This document shows positions 17,992 to 28,298 of a stretch of DNA of 64,000 nucleotides, one piece after another. The stretch covers positions 2,637,501 through 2,701,500 of the forward strand of contig NZ_CP056783.1 of the NCBI RefSeq assembly GCF_023278045.1, in the 5' to 3' direction. The first letter of the stretch is position 1; every line of letters starts with the position of its first letter. The translations under genes and the position numbers were made by a program. The notes under the pieces are model-generated. The model did not search any database, was not told the origin of the DNA, and saw nothing but the letters and a program-made list of their open reading frames with translations. The stretch is from Flavobacterium sp. K5-23 (GTDB lineage Bacteria > Bacteroidota > Bacteroidia > Flavobacteriales > Flavobacteriaceae).

Positions 17992-19314
17992 ATGACACAT
18001 TTATTGAAAAAAACTGGAAGTGCTTACGCTTTAATCCCTTTATTGATTTTTATTTTTACTTTTTTAGGAGCCGGTATTTGGCTTGATGACTTCTATGCTC
18101 TCCCAGCTCCAATTGCTGTGTTAATTGGTATTATAGCTGCTTTTATACTATTTAAAAGTTCGGCTGATGAAAAAGTAGCCACTTTGATTGCAGGTTGTGG
18201 AGAAAGCAAAATTATTACGATGTGTTTGATTTATCTTTTGGCAGGAGCTTTTGCGGTAGTTAGTAAAGCTACAGGTGGTGTTGATGCTGTTGTAAGTCTT
18301 GGAATTAATACTATTGATGTTGCTTATTTTCCTTTAGGGATCTTTTTAATAGCTGCTTTTCTATCAACTGCTACAGGAACATCTGTAGGCGCTATTGTTG
18401 CTATTGGACCTATAGCGGTAGATTTGGCTAATTCTAGTGGAGCTTCATTACCCCTTATTGCAGGTGCTTTGCTAGGTGGTTCTATGTTAGGCGATAATTT
18501 ATCGATGATTTCCGATACTACAATTGCAGCTACACAATCATTAGGCTGTGAATTGAAAGATAAATTTAAAATAAATTTATTCATTGCTTTTCCTGCAGCC
18601 ATTATAACTATTTTGGTGTTCTTTTATTTGGGTTTAAACTCAGATATAACTGCTGTAGCGATTGCTAAGACTAGTTTTGAATGGATAACTATTGTTCCTT
18701 ATGTTTTAGTTATTGTCCTTGCTCTTGTGGGGGTTGATGTTTTTTCTACCTTGATTATTGGGACAGTATTGGCTGGAGTGATAGGTTATTTTGGAAATCA
18801 TTTTAGCTTGATGGTTTTTGCACAAAAAATATATGAAGGATTCACCAGTATGACTGAAATATTTCTATTGTCAATGCTTACAGGAGGATTGGCGGCAATG
18901 GTAGATAAAGCAGGAGGAATTGATTTTTTATTGCACCAAATAAAAAAACGCATTAAAAGTAAAAAATCAGCGCAAGCGGGGATAGGAGCCTTGGTTGGTT
19001 TTACTAATGTGGCTATAGCCAATAATACCGTGTCAATTGTAATCACGGGAGGAATTGCCAAGGAAATAAATGATGAATATCATTTGAGTCCCAAAAAAAC
19101 GGCGGCAATTCTTGATATTTTTTCCTGTGTTATTCAAGGGATTTTGCCTTACGGAGCACAAGTACTGTTGATTTTAAGTTTTGCAAATGGCAAACTTGAT
19201 TTTATGGATTTACTTGGTAATGCTTGGTATCACTTGTTTTTATTTATTTTTACTTTGGTAGCGATTTATAGTTCTTTTTGGGATAAATTAGTAAAACGAT
19301 TCTTAGATATTTAG
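17992..19314 (+). CDS. NhaC-superfamily transporter, possible methionine transporter (MetT-like)
   Basis: 440 residues with about 11-12 hydrophobic segments. NhaC-family traits include STATGTSVGAIVAIGPIAVDLA, GGSMLGDNLSMISDTTIAA and GFTNVAIANNTVSIVITGG. The family is annotated as Na+/H+ antiporters, but a branch (MetT) has been predicted to import methionine because it follows S-box or MetJ sites. The SAM-riboswitch-like leader directly upstream argues for that role here. The assignment rests on the leader and is inference; Na+/H+ exchange remains the alternative. Confidence 0.75.
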   Translation: MTHLLKKTGSAYALIPLLIFIFTFLGAGIWLDDFYALPAPIAVLIGIIAAFILFKSSADEKVATLIAGCGESKIITMCLIYLLAGAFAVVSKATGGVDAVVSLGINTIDVAYFPLGIFLIAAFLSTATGTSVGAIVAIGPIAVDLANSSGASLPLIAGALLGGSMLGDNLSMISDTTIAATQSLGCELKDKFKINLFIAFPAAIITILVFFYLGLNSDITAVAIAKTSFEWITIVPYVLVIVLALVGVDVFSTLIIGTVLAGVIGYFGNHFSLMVFAQKIYEGFTSMTEIFLLSMLTGGLAAMVDKAGGIDFLLHQIKKRIKSKKSAQAGIGALVGFTNVAIANNTVSIVITGGIAKEINDEYHLSPKKTAAILDIFSCVIQGILPYGAQVLLILSFANGKLDFMDLLGNAWYHLFLFIFTLVAIYSSFWDKLVKRFLDI

Positions 19315-19373
19315 AATCGGTTCATTTTACAATGTTATTGAATTTGAAATTTTTTTTAAAAAAGGAATTATTC

Positions 19374-19381
19374 TATATTTG
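19374..19381 (+). promoter_or_regulatory. -7 box (TATATTTG) for fabG
   Basis: A clear TATATTTG. The predicted start of transcription lies a few bases before the structured RNA at 19394, so that RNA would be the 5' leader of fabG. Confidence 0.6.
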
Positions 19382-19393
19382 ACGACTCTAAGA

Positions 19394-19471
19394 TAGCCCT
19401 GATAGTAGCGGAAATCCTTTTATGTTTTTCTTTTAAACATAAAAGATTGAAGTGAATAGCAGGAATAGCTT
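19394..19471 (+). ncRNA. Structured RNA motif, copy 1 (fabG leader)
   Basis: An outer stem (TAGC with GCTA, CCTG with CAGG) encloses a purine-rich internal loop (ATAGTAGCGGAAATCC opposite GATTGAAGTGAATAG) and a perfect 10-bp distal stem (TTTTATGTTT 19418-19427, AAACATAAAA 19435-19444). A second copy at 57846-57918 keeps the loop bases but has a wholly different distal stem, which is the mark of selection on structure. It resembles multi-copy flavobacterial RNAs such as the Flavo-1 motif; I cannot confirm the family. Confidence 0.6.
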
Positions 19472-19499
19472 CAAATAAAAATTAAACTAATTTTCGAAT

Positions 19500-20246
19500 A
19501 TGAAATTACTAGAAGGAAAAGTTGCCATCATAACAGGCGCAAGTCGCGGAATTGGAAAAGGAATCGCAGAAGTTTTTGCAAAACACGGAGCAAATGTTGC
19601 TTTTACTTACAGTTCATCTGTTGAGTCAGCTTTGGCATTAGAAAACGAATTGAACGCTTTAGGAATAAAAGCTAAAGGATACCAGTCTAACGCAGCAGAT
19701 TTCAATGAAGCACAAACTATGGTTGATGCTGTAATTGCTGAATTTGGAACTGTAGATATCTTAATCAATAATGCTGGAATTACTAAGGACAACTTGCTAA
19801 TGCGTATGTCTGAGGAGGATTTTGACAAAGTTATCGACGTTAATTTAAAGTCGGTTTTCAATATGACTAAAGCGGTTCAAAGAACTTTCTTGAAACAACG
19901 CTCTGGTTCTATCATCAATATGAGCTCTGTAGTAGGAGTGAAAGGAAACGCGGGTCAAACGAATTATGCAGCTTCCAAAGCTGGAGTTATTGGTTTCACT
20001 AAATCGGTTGCTCTAGAATTAGGTTCTCGTAACATTCGTTGTAATGCGATTGCTCCTGGATTTATTGAGACTGAAATGACTGCAAAATTAAATGACGATG
20101 TGGTTCAAGGATGGAGAGACGGTATTCCGTTGAAACGTGGTGGAACTACTGAAGATGTTGCTAACGCTTGTCTTTTCTTAGCTTCAGATATGAGTGCTTA
20201 TATTTCTGGACAAGTATTGAATGTTTGTGGAGGAATGCTTACTTAG
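19500..20246 (+). CDS. fabG: 3-oxoacyl-[ACP] reductase FabG
   Basis: 248 residues, classical SDR length. NADP-binding TGASRGIG (residues 10-17), NNAG, catalytic Ser in NMSSVVG and YAASK (Tyr near residue 155), and CNAIAPGFIETEM. It reduces 3-oxoacyl-ACP in fatty acid elongation. The type III PKS cluster at 36.3 kb has no ketoreductase of its own, so this enzyme is one candidate to serve it. Its leader holds the structured RNA. Confidence 0.95.
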   Translation: MKLLEGKVAIITGASRGIGKGIAEVFAKHGANVAFTYSSSVESALALENELNALGIKAKGYQSNAADFNEAQTMVDAVIAEFGTVDILINNAGITKDNLLMRMSEEDFDKVIDVNLKSVFNMTKAVQRTFLKQRSGSIINMSSVVGVKGNAGQTNYAASKAGVIGFTKSVALELGSRNIRCNAIAPGFIETEMTAKLNDDVVQGWRDGIPLKRGGTTEDVANACLFLASDMSAYISGQVLNVCGGMLT

Positions 20247-20329
20247 TATTCAAAAATTAAATGATTAAATAATTGAAAGATTCAAAGAGCTTAAATTCTT
20301 AAATCTTTCAATCTTTCAATAAAAACGAT

Positions 20330-22357
20330 ATGACTTTAAATACAACTCTATTGCTTGTTCTTTCATTGTTAATAGCTGGTGGTTTATCGTTTTTTCAATA
20401 TTATTACAAAGCCAAAAACAATTCAAAGCTGAATTTGTTTTTGGCTTTTTTGCGTTTTCTGTCTATTTTCGGGTTATTGGTTTTGCTGATTAATCCTATG
20501 ATGACTAGAAATACGCTAGAAATCGTTAAGACTCCACTAGCAATTGTTGTAGATAATTCCATTTCAATAGATTTTTTGAAGGGGAAGGAAACGGCTACGG
20601 AGTTGTATCGAATAGTTTCCGAGAATTCAGAATTAAAAGATAAATTTGAGATTCAATCGTATCAATTTGATAGTGAATTTCAGCAATCAGAACAATTTGA
20701 TTTTAAGGGCAAACAAACTAATCTAGATAACATATCTAAAAACCTGAAAAGCATTAATAAAAATATTGATTTCCCAACAGTGATTATTACTGACGGAAAT
20801 CAAACTACGGGTAATGATTATGTTTTCAGTTTTGATTCGGCTAAAAAAGTGTACCCTTTAGTTGTGGGAGATACAACTGCTTTCCTAGATTTGAAAATAA
20901 ATCAATTGAATGTAAACAAATACGCTTTTTACAAAAACAAATTTCCTGTAGAAGTCTTTTTACAATATTCAGGAAACAAAAGCGTAACGGCAAGTTTTAG
21001 TATCTCGCAAGGGAATTCTGTTTTGAGTAAGCAAAGTGTCTCTTTTTCTCCTTCTAAAAAAACGGCAGTTTTAAATGTACTTTTACCGGCCGATAAAGTT
21101 GGTACTCAGTTTTTTAAAGCGACTATTTTATCTCCTGAAAAAGAAAAAAACAATTACAATAACAGTAAACAATTTGCTGTGGAAGTACTGGATCAAAAAA
21201 CAAATGTTGCAATTGTTTCGGCTATAAACCATCCTGATATTGGTGCTTTGAAACGTTCGATTGAATCTAATGCACAACGCAAAGTAACCATTGTTAAACC
21301 TAACGATATCAAATCTTTATCGGATTACAATGTATTGATTTATTACCAACCAACAGCAGCTTTTCAAACTGTTTTTGAAAATAATAAATCAGCAGGAATA
21401 AACACTTTTATTATCACTGGAACTAAAACTGATTTTAACTTTTTGAATCAGCAACAAGGAAATTTAGTTTTTAAAATAAGCGGCCAAAAGGAAGATTATC
21501 TGGCTCAATTCAACTCGCAATTCAATCTTTTTGCTATTGACAATATTGGCTTTGAGAATTTCCCGCCTTTGGAAAATGGTTATGGTACGGTTAGTACCAC
21601 AGGTAATGTTTCGGTTTTACTTTCTTCGAAAATAAGAAATATAGATACCAATTCCCCTTTATTGGCTTTCGCCGAAAATCAGGGCAGACGTTCGGCTTTT
21701 CTTTTGGGTGAAAATAGCTGGAAGTGGAGAATGAAAACTAATGTTGACAAACAGTCATATGACGAATATGATGTTTTCATTGATAAGACGATACAGTTTT
21801 TGGCTTCTAATAATTCCAAAAAATCCTTAGTGGTCAATCACGAAAGTTTTTATAATTCAGGAGAGGCAATTGAAATTACGGCTCAATATTTCAACAAGAA
21901 TTATGAGTTTGATGAGAAAGCACGTTTGACTATTTCTATTACCAATATCAAAACGAAGCAAACTAAAAACTACGATTTGTTGAAAGAAAATAATTCGTAT
22001 AAAGTCAGTCTTGACGGATTCCCTGCGGGTTCATATCAGTTTACTGTAAAAGAACTGAATTCTAAAACAAGTTATTCCAGTCATCTCGACATATTGGATT
22101 TTGAAATCGAAAAACAATTTGTAAATCCCGATTTGACAAAGTTAAACCAGCTGGCATCCCAAACAGAAGGAAAAGTATTTATGCCAAATCAGGTATCTGA
22201 TTTAATCAAAGTACTTTTAGAAGATGAAAGTTACAAAGCCGTTCAAAAAAACAATGTTACCAAAACCCCTTTTATTGACTGGATATGGTTGTTAGTGTTG
22301 ATTGCTTTTACTCTTGCTGTAGAATGGTTTGTAAGGAAATACAATGGTATGTTGTAG
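20330..22357 (+). CDS. Membrane-anchored vWA-like domain protein
   Basis: 675 residues. Two N-terminal hydrophobic segments (about 5-25 and 38-58) are followed by a vWA-like domain (LAIVVDNSISIDFLKG, later TVIITDGNQTTGNDY), long beta-rich domains exposed outside, and a C-terminal helix (FIDWIWLLVLIAFTLAVEW). The plan matches BatA-like or related vWA membrane proteins of Bacteroidota; the MIDAS motif DxSxS is only partly kept (DNSIS). No bat operon partners are adjacent. The role is unknown, possibly envelope-related. Confidence 0.7.
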   Translation: MTLNTTLLLVLSLLIAGGLSFFQYYYKAKNNSKLNLFLAFLRFLSIFGLLVLLINPMMTRNTLEIVKTPLAIVVDNSISIDFLKGKETATELYRIVSENSELKDKFEIQSYQFDSEFQQSEQFDFKGKQTNLDNISKNLKSINKNIDFPTVIITDGNQTTGNDYVFSFDSAKKVYPLVVGDTTAFLDLKINQLNVNKYAFYKNKFPVEVFLQYSGNKSVTASFSISQGNSVLSKQSVSFSPSKKTAVLNVLLPADKVGTQFFKATILSPEKEKNNYNNSKQFAVEVLDQKTNVAIVSAINHPDIGALKRSIESNAQRKVTIVKPNDIKSLSDYNVLIYYQPTAAFQTVFENNKSAGINTFIITGTKTDFNFLNQQQGNLVFKISGQKEDYLAQFNSQFNLFAIDNIGFENFPPLENGYGTVSTTGNVSVLLSSKIRNIDTNSPLLAFAENQGRRSAFLLGENSWKWRMKTNVDKQSYDEYDVFIDKTIQFLASNNSKKSLVVNHESFYNSGEAIEITAQYFNKNYEFDEKARLTISITNIKTKQTKNYDLLKENNSYKVSLDGFPAGSYQFTVKELNSKTSYSSHLDILDFEIEKQFVNPDLTKLNQLASQTEGKVFMPNQVSDLIKVLLEDESYKAVQKNNVTKTPFIDWIWLLVLIAFTLAVEWFVRKYNGML

Positions 22358-22424
22358 CACTAAAAACTTAATAACAAATAAATAAATACCCTGTGTTTTT
22401 TGTAATACTAATGTATTTAAAAAA

Positions 22425-22432
22425 TATATTTG
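22425..22432 (+). promoter_or_regulatory. -7 box (TATATTTG) for the S1/P1-type gene
   Basis: TATATTTG followed by CAC, with an upstream TTTTTTG (22396-22402) as the -33 region at a slightly long spacing of 22 bases. Confidence 0.65.
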
Positions 22433-22453
22433 CACTTCAAATAAATATAAATT

Positions 22454-23458
22454 ATGAAAAATAATAAATTGAAACGTACTGTAATATTGTTTTCTGCAAT
22501 TGCAATAGGTTTTTTAACCCTTTCTTGGGGAATTGTTGGCCATGAAAGAATCAATAGAGCGGCGGTAATGGCTTTGCCAGCACCCTTACAAGTTTTCTTT
22601 TACAATCATATTGATTTTATAACTCAGGAATCTACAGTTCCCGATTTAAGGAAATTTGTTTTACAAGATAAGGCTGAAGGGCCAAGACATTATTTTGATA
22701 TGGAAAATTTTGGTGCTGTAGACAGTTTTCCTAAGACTATGACTGAAGCCAAAAAGAAATATGATGATAAATTTTTATCGAAAAACGGGATACTACCATG
22801 GTATATCCAGGATATGATGGTTAAGCTTACACAAGCTTTTAAAGACAAAAGAAAATCGGAGATTTTATTTCTTGCGGGTGATTTAGGTCATTATATTGCG
22901 GATGCACACATGCCTTTACATACTTCAGACAATCATGATGGACAAAATACGGATCAAAAAGGGATTCATTCTTTGTGGGAAAGTAGATTACCTGATTTAT
23001 TTGTTAAACAGTACAAGTTAAATGCTCCACAAGCTCAGTATTATGCAGATGTTGATAAAGCAACTTGGGATATGATTAAAGATACTCATAGTTTAGTTGA
23101 ACCTTTACTAGCTGCTGATAAGGGGTTAAGAACTTCTTTACCTAAAAACCAAGTATTTGTTACTGATGAAAATGGAACAATATTAAAAAACAAATTCAAT
23201 GGTGTAAGATATACGGATGAATATGCAGGTAAATTTCACAAGGCCTTAGACGGAATGGTAGAAAGCCAAATGAGAAAAGCAATTACAGTAACAGCAAGTT
23301 TTTGGTATACTGCGTGGGTAAATGCAGGAAAGCCTGATTTGAGTAATTTAGATTCTCAAGAATTAACTAAACGCAACAGTAGATTTTTGAAAAAGGATTT
23401 GAAAACTTTCAATAAAGGAAAACTATTCGGTATTGAAAGCGATAAAGACGCAGATTAA
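22454..23458 (+). CDS. Exported S1/P1 nuclease / zinc-dependent phospholipase C-like hydrolase
   Basis: 334 residues. A signal peptide of about 25 residues ends before WGIVGHERINRAAVMALP, where the mature N-terminal Trp is the first zinc ligand in this fold. Further ligands are in ARHYFD-like PRHYFDMENF, AGDLGHYIADAHMPLHTSDNHDGQ and GIHSLWESRLPDLF. Enzymes of the fold cut phosphodiesters in single-stranded nucleic acid or phospholipids and use three zinc ions. It would act in the periplasm or outside; substrate choice cannot be read. Confidence 0.8.
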   Translation: MKNNKLKRTVILFSAIAIGFLTLSWGIVGHERINRAAVMALPAPLQVFFYNHIDFITQESTVPDLRKFVLQDKAEGPRHYFDMENFGAVDSFPKTMTEAKKKYDDKFLSKNGILPWYIQDMMVKLTQAFKDKRKSEILFLAGDLGHYIADAHMPLHTSDNHDGQNTDQKGIHSLWESRLPDLFVKQYKLNAPQAQYYADVDKATWDMIKDTHSLVEPLLAADKGLRTSLPKNQVFVTDENGTILKNKFNGVRYTDEYAGKFHKALDGMVESQMRKAITVTASFWYTAWVNAGKPDLSNLDSQELTKRNSRFLKKDLKTFNKGKLFGIESDKDAD

Positions 23459-23481
23459 TTTTATCAAATAAAAAAATATTT

Positions 23482-23513
23482 AAAGCCTATGATGTTTATT
23501 CATAGGCTTTTTT
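23482..23513 (+). terminator. Rho-independent terminator after the S1/P1-type gene
   Basis: AAGCCTATGA and TCATAGGCTT form a ten-pair stem with a short loop, followed by T residues. Confidence 0.9.
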
Positions 23514-23717
23514 AGTTCTAGGTTGTTGTATATTCTAAATGCTATTCGGCATATTTTTAAAACATATAAGTAATTTAAGTAGTTCTAATTTTAAAGAAAA
23601 AAACAACTTAAATGAATTTCTATATCTTATATGGTTCAAAAGAAAAGATCAAGATTATTCTATTCTATGCTTTTAATATAACCGTTTTTCTTAAATTTAA
23701 AATGAAACAGATCTTTA

Positions 23718-25262
23718 CTACCTGTTACTAAGTTTTGCTTTTTCCTTAATAATATCACCTATTTTCCTGTTCTCAATTTTACTTTCAAGCCAAGAAATAA
23801 TATCCAAATAAAGAAAAGCTCTTTTCTCATAAGTGTTTTTTTCTAACTCGATAAATCGTTCCCTCATTTTTATGAACTCTTTTTTAAGGTCTCCGGGATA
23901 AATAGAATTCAGGTTTTTCATGAAACGAATAATTTCCTTTTGCACTTCATGCAAATCATTCATTTTGATTAGAAATTTATAGGTGGTTTTTAGTTGGTTT
24001 TCCAAGTAATAATCTTTACCCATTTCATAATGAACAATCAGGCAGAGTATGCGCGAAAAACACATCAAATCCTCCCGCATAGAAAGATTTTTATTGTTTA
24101 TGATTTTCTCTAAATAAAATATCGATTCAGCATATTTATCGTTACCAAAATAGATACAAGCAATTTTATAATAAAACATCATTTCGTGATGCTCATCAAG
24201 ATGTTCAGAGTGTAATTTTATTTTGGTCAGTATTTCAGGAATCAGGTATTCGCTTTCAGCAAAAGTACCATCCAGAATATGATAATTCAATTTGTTGTTA
24301 TACAAATATAAAAAGGATAATGAGGCTACATTATCATTTACAGGAAAGCGAGGATCGTTTAAAGTGCCTTCGAATAGCTCCAAATATTTTTTGAAATTGG
24401 ATTTGTATCTAAGCATAAATAGAGACTCCAGCAAATAATGATTCCCTTTTATGAAAAAGACAGGATTAAGAAAAATCATATTTGGGTTGTCATAAAAAAG
24501 AGTCACCCATTTAAGCGAATATTTATAACAGGAAAGAAAATCCTGAACTAGAAAACTTCGCCAAAGGTTTGCATTGTAATACCAGTATTTCTCACGAAAG
24601 CCAAACTTTTTTTGGTCAAGCTTAGCAATGTGCTTATTGAAATAATTATCTATGTATTGATATTCCTCATCACTCTTTACGTATCCAGTTTTTAGCATAA
24701 TACCATACAATTGTAATGATAAATTAGACAGTTTACTAGAAATTGTATTTTGGTAATTTAATTCTTTGGCCTGAATAACTAATTCATCAGCACGCCCTTG
24801 AATACTACGGGTAATATATTGTGATTCGATGAGTTTTTCGAATTCTACAATTTCATAAGCTATGTTTTTTTCGTCATTTTCCAATGCTTGGATTTTTGTT
24901 TTATCCAAGATCTTCAGACTTTGTTTGTAAAGCCCTTTATTATAAAGAATGGCGGCAAAATCAATTTGTTCCCTTAACTGGTATCGTATGTTCTGGCTAG
25001 GGATATTCAATCGAATACTCACCAATATTTGTTTGTATAAGTATGATTTAAGGTTCGATAACTGTACTTTTTTGATAATCCCACTTTTCAAAATAATCTT
25101 TTCATCATAGACTTCTGATTTGTCTAAAATGTTGAATAACTCGATAAATTTTGTATTCGAACTTGTCTCTAATCTACTTGCAAAAATCTTAAATTGTCTC
25201 TTCTCAGACTTTGAAAGTGATTTTATCAATACAAATAAGAAATCTTTTTGAGGGTTAGCCAT
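23718..25262 (-). CDS. Helical-repeat (TPR-like) protein, unknown
   Basis: 514 residues, no signal peptide. It starts FLFVLIKSLSKSEKRQFKIFA and is helical throughout, with repeated Leu/Tyr-rich helix pairs (AILYNKGLYKQSLKILDKTK, YFGNDKYAESIFYLEKII) that look like degenerate TPR units. Proteins of this kind are common in Bacteroidota without a known role; a scaffold function is the default guess. It is convergent with the S1/P1-type gene and divergent from leuA. Confidence 0.65.
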   Translation of the reverse strand: MANPQKDFLFVLIKSLSKSEKRQFKIFASRLETSSNTKFIELFNILDKSEVYDEKIILKSGIIKKVQLSNLKSYLYKQILVSIRLNIPSQNIRYQLREQIDFAAILYNKGLYKQSLKILDKTKIQALENDEKNIAYEIVEFEKLIESQYITRSIQGRADELVIQAKELNYQNTISSKLSNLSLQLYGIMLKTGYVKSDEEYQYIDNYFNKHIAKLDQKKFGFREKYWYYNANLWRSFLVQDFLSCYKYSLKWVTLFYDNPNMIFLNPVFFIKGNHYLLESLFMLRYKSNFKKYLELFEGTLNDPRFPVNDNVASLSFLYLYNNKLNYHILDGTFAESEYLIPEILTKIKLHSEHLDEHHEMMFYYKIACIYFGNDKYAESIFYLEKIINNKNLSMREDLMCFSRILCLIVHYEMGKDYYLENQLKTTYKFLIKMNDLHEVQKEIIRFMKNLNSIYPGDLKKEFIKMRERFIELEKNTYEKRAFLYLDIISWLESKIENRKIGDIIKEKAKLSNR

Positions 25263-25374
25263 TGTAAAATAATATATCGTAACAGGTTGTATTTATTGGA
25301 GTTATCCTGAATTTAATTGGTTTATAAACAGTATAAAGCCAATAAAATGGATTTTATATTAAAGTAAAGCATTC

Positions 25375-25382
25375 TATTTTTG
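25375..25382 (+). promoter_or_regulatory. -7 box (TATTTTTG) for leuA
   Basis: TATTTTTG fits TAnnTTTG and gives a leader of about 100 bases. No Leu-rich leader peptide is seen in that leader. Confidence 0.5.
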
Positions 25383-25431
25383 TTTCAAGATGTGAAATTA
25401 CATTAAAAAAATTAATTCGGTATGTTTTTAA

Positions 25432-26673
<1,242 letters not shown>

Positions 26674-26904
26674 TAATTTACTCCCTAATTTTAACTTTAT
26701 TAATTAGTGTAGAATTAGTGATATTTATGTTAATTTACAAAGATTACATTATGCAAATTAGTATTTTTACATATTAAATCTTGCGTAATGTTTAATATGA
26801 TAATAAAAGCGTAATATAAAATTACGTAAATAGAAACATTAAATTATATAAATTCCTTTTCGGAATTGTAAAAAACGGTATTAAAAAAATATAAAATAAA
26901 AACC

Positions 26905-28023
26905 ATGAATTTAAAAATAGCAGTACTGGCAGGTGACGGTATAGGTCCAGAGGTAATCTTACAAGCAAAGAAAGCTTTGAATGCCATTGGTGAAGTGTTT
27001 GACCATGAATTTGTGTATGAAGACGCCCTTATGGGAGCTATTGCAATTGAAAAAACTGGAAATCCATTACCGGAACAAACACTTAATTTGTGCCTTAATA
27101 CAGATGCTGTTCTGTTTGGTGCAATTGGAGATCCAAAATACGATAACGATCCTGAAGCAAAAGTACGCCCAGAACAAGGATTATTGAGATTAAGGAAAGA
27201 ATTAGGGCTTTTTGCAAATATTAGACCTATTAAACCATATAAAGGATTACTAGATTCTTCTCCATTAAAAAAAGAAATCATTGAAGGTGCTGATTTTACA
27301 ATTTTCAGAGAACTTACTGGCGGAATTTATTTTGGAGAGAAAAAAACAAATGAGGCTGGAACAGTTGTTTCAGATTTATGTGAATATTCTGAAGAAGAAA
27401 TTTCCAGGATTACTCATATGGCTTTCAAAACGGCTCAAAACAGACGTAAAAAAGTGACTCTAGTAGATAAAGCAAATGTTCTTGAAACATCCCGTTTATG
27501 GAGAAGAGTGGTAAAAACCATTAGTCAATCGTACCCAGATGTTGAATTAGATTTCTTATTTGTTGATAATGCTGCAATGCAAATTATTTTAAATCCAAGA
27601 CAGTTTGATGTGATTTTAACAGAGAACTTATTTGGAGATATTTTATCTGATGAATCTAGTGTAATCACGGGCTCAATTGGATTATTGGCTTCCGCTTCAT
27701 TGGGAACTACAAATGCACTTTTCGAACCTATTCACGGTTCGTATCCGCAAGCTACAGGGAAAAATATTGCAAATCCAATAGCTTCCATATTGTCTGCTGC
27801 AATGCTTTTGGAACATTTTAATCTTCACAAAGAAGCTAAAAAGGTGTATGAAGCAGTTGAAAAAGCAATAGAATATAATGTAGTTACCATCGACCTGAAG
27901 TCCGATTCAAAATATGGTACCAGTGACGTAGGAGATTTTATTTCGAATTATATTTTAGACAAAGATGATTTAATGTATTTCAATAATGCAAATGTCCATA
28001 TCGGACAGTCGACTATTGTATAA
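26905..28023 (+). CDS. leuB: 3-isopropylmalate dehydrogenase
   Basis: 372 residues, standard. N-terminal LKIAVLAGDGIGPEV, substrate loop RPEQGLLRLRKELGLFANIRP-type sequence, LTGGIYFGE, the metal-binding DNAAMQIILNP and GDILSDESSVITGSIG, and the cofactor site EPIHGSYPQATGKNIANP. It oxidises 3-isopropylmalate using NAD. It is separated from leuA by 231 AT-rich bases that hold a small AATTCC/GGAATT hairpin near 26850-26870; there is no sign of leuCD there. Confidence 0.95.
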   Translation: MNLKIAVLAGDGIGPEVILQAKKALNAIGEVFDHEFVYEDALMGAIAIEKTGNPLPEQTLNLCLNTDAVLFGAIGDPKYDNDPEAKVRPEQGLLRLRKELGLFANIRPIKPYKGLLDSSPLKKEIIEGADFTIFRELTGGIYFGEKKTNEAGTVVSDLCEYSEEEISRITHMAFKTAQNRRKKVTLVDKANVLETSRLWRRVVKTISQSYPDVELDFLFVDNAAMQIILNPRQFDVILTENLFGDILSDESSVITGSIGLLASASLGTTNALFEPIHGSYPQATGKNIANPIASILSAAMLLEHFNLHKEAKKVYEAVEKAIEYNVVTIDLKSDSKYGTSDVGDFISNYILDKDDLMYFNNANVHIGQSTIV

Positions 28024-28081
28024 AAGCAATAATCAACAGAATATTTAATAATTGAAAGCATATTAATTTTATTCTTGTTTC

Positions 28082-28111
28082 TTGTGAGTTTCATTTGTTT
28101 TTATACATTTG
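28082..28111 (+). promoter_or_regulatory. Promoter of the ilv leader transcript
   Basis: TTG at 28082-28084 and TACATTTG at 28104-28111 are separated by 19 bases, the standard Bacteroidota -33/-7 layout. Transcription would start near 28117, about 15 bases before the leader ATG. Confidence 0.75.
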
Positions 28112-28131
28112 TTAAATATCAAAAAAAGAAA

Positions 28132-28206
28132 ATGAAATTATTCGTAATTATTCCTTCAATTATTATTGTCATTGTGATTATCACAAGTGCAAGGGGAATG
28201 GTATAG
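28132..28206 (+). CDS. Branched-chain amino acid leader peptide (attenuator)
   Basis: 24 codons and a TAG: a short peptide starting MKLFVIIPS with eight consecutive Ile/Val codons (codons 10-17, IIIVIVII). Thirteen of the 24 residues are Ile, Val or Leu. It lies between a promoter and a strong terminator (28231-28259), directly ahead of ilvD. This is the classical layout of a translating-ribosome attenuator that senses charged tRNA-Ile and tRNA-Val. Function follows from the layout; the alternative pairing that forms the antiterminator is not worked out. Confidence 0.85.
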   Translation: MKLFVIIPSIIIVIVIITSARGMV

Positions 28207-28230
28207 ATATAATTGAAACATATATTTAGA

Positions 28231-28259
28231 AACCTCCCAATTATCTGGGGGGTTTTTTT
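28231..28259 (+). terminator. ilv attenuator terminator
   Basis: AACCTCCC (28231-28238) pairs with GGGGGGTT (28247-28254, one G-T pair) around an eight-base loop and runs into seven T residues. It is 24 bases after the leader stop codon and 39 bases before ilvD. Confidence 0.9.
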
Positions 28260-28298
28260 ATACAATAAACTTAAAAATACATAAACAATATTAAACTG

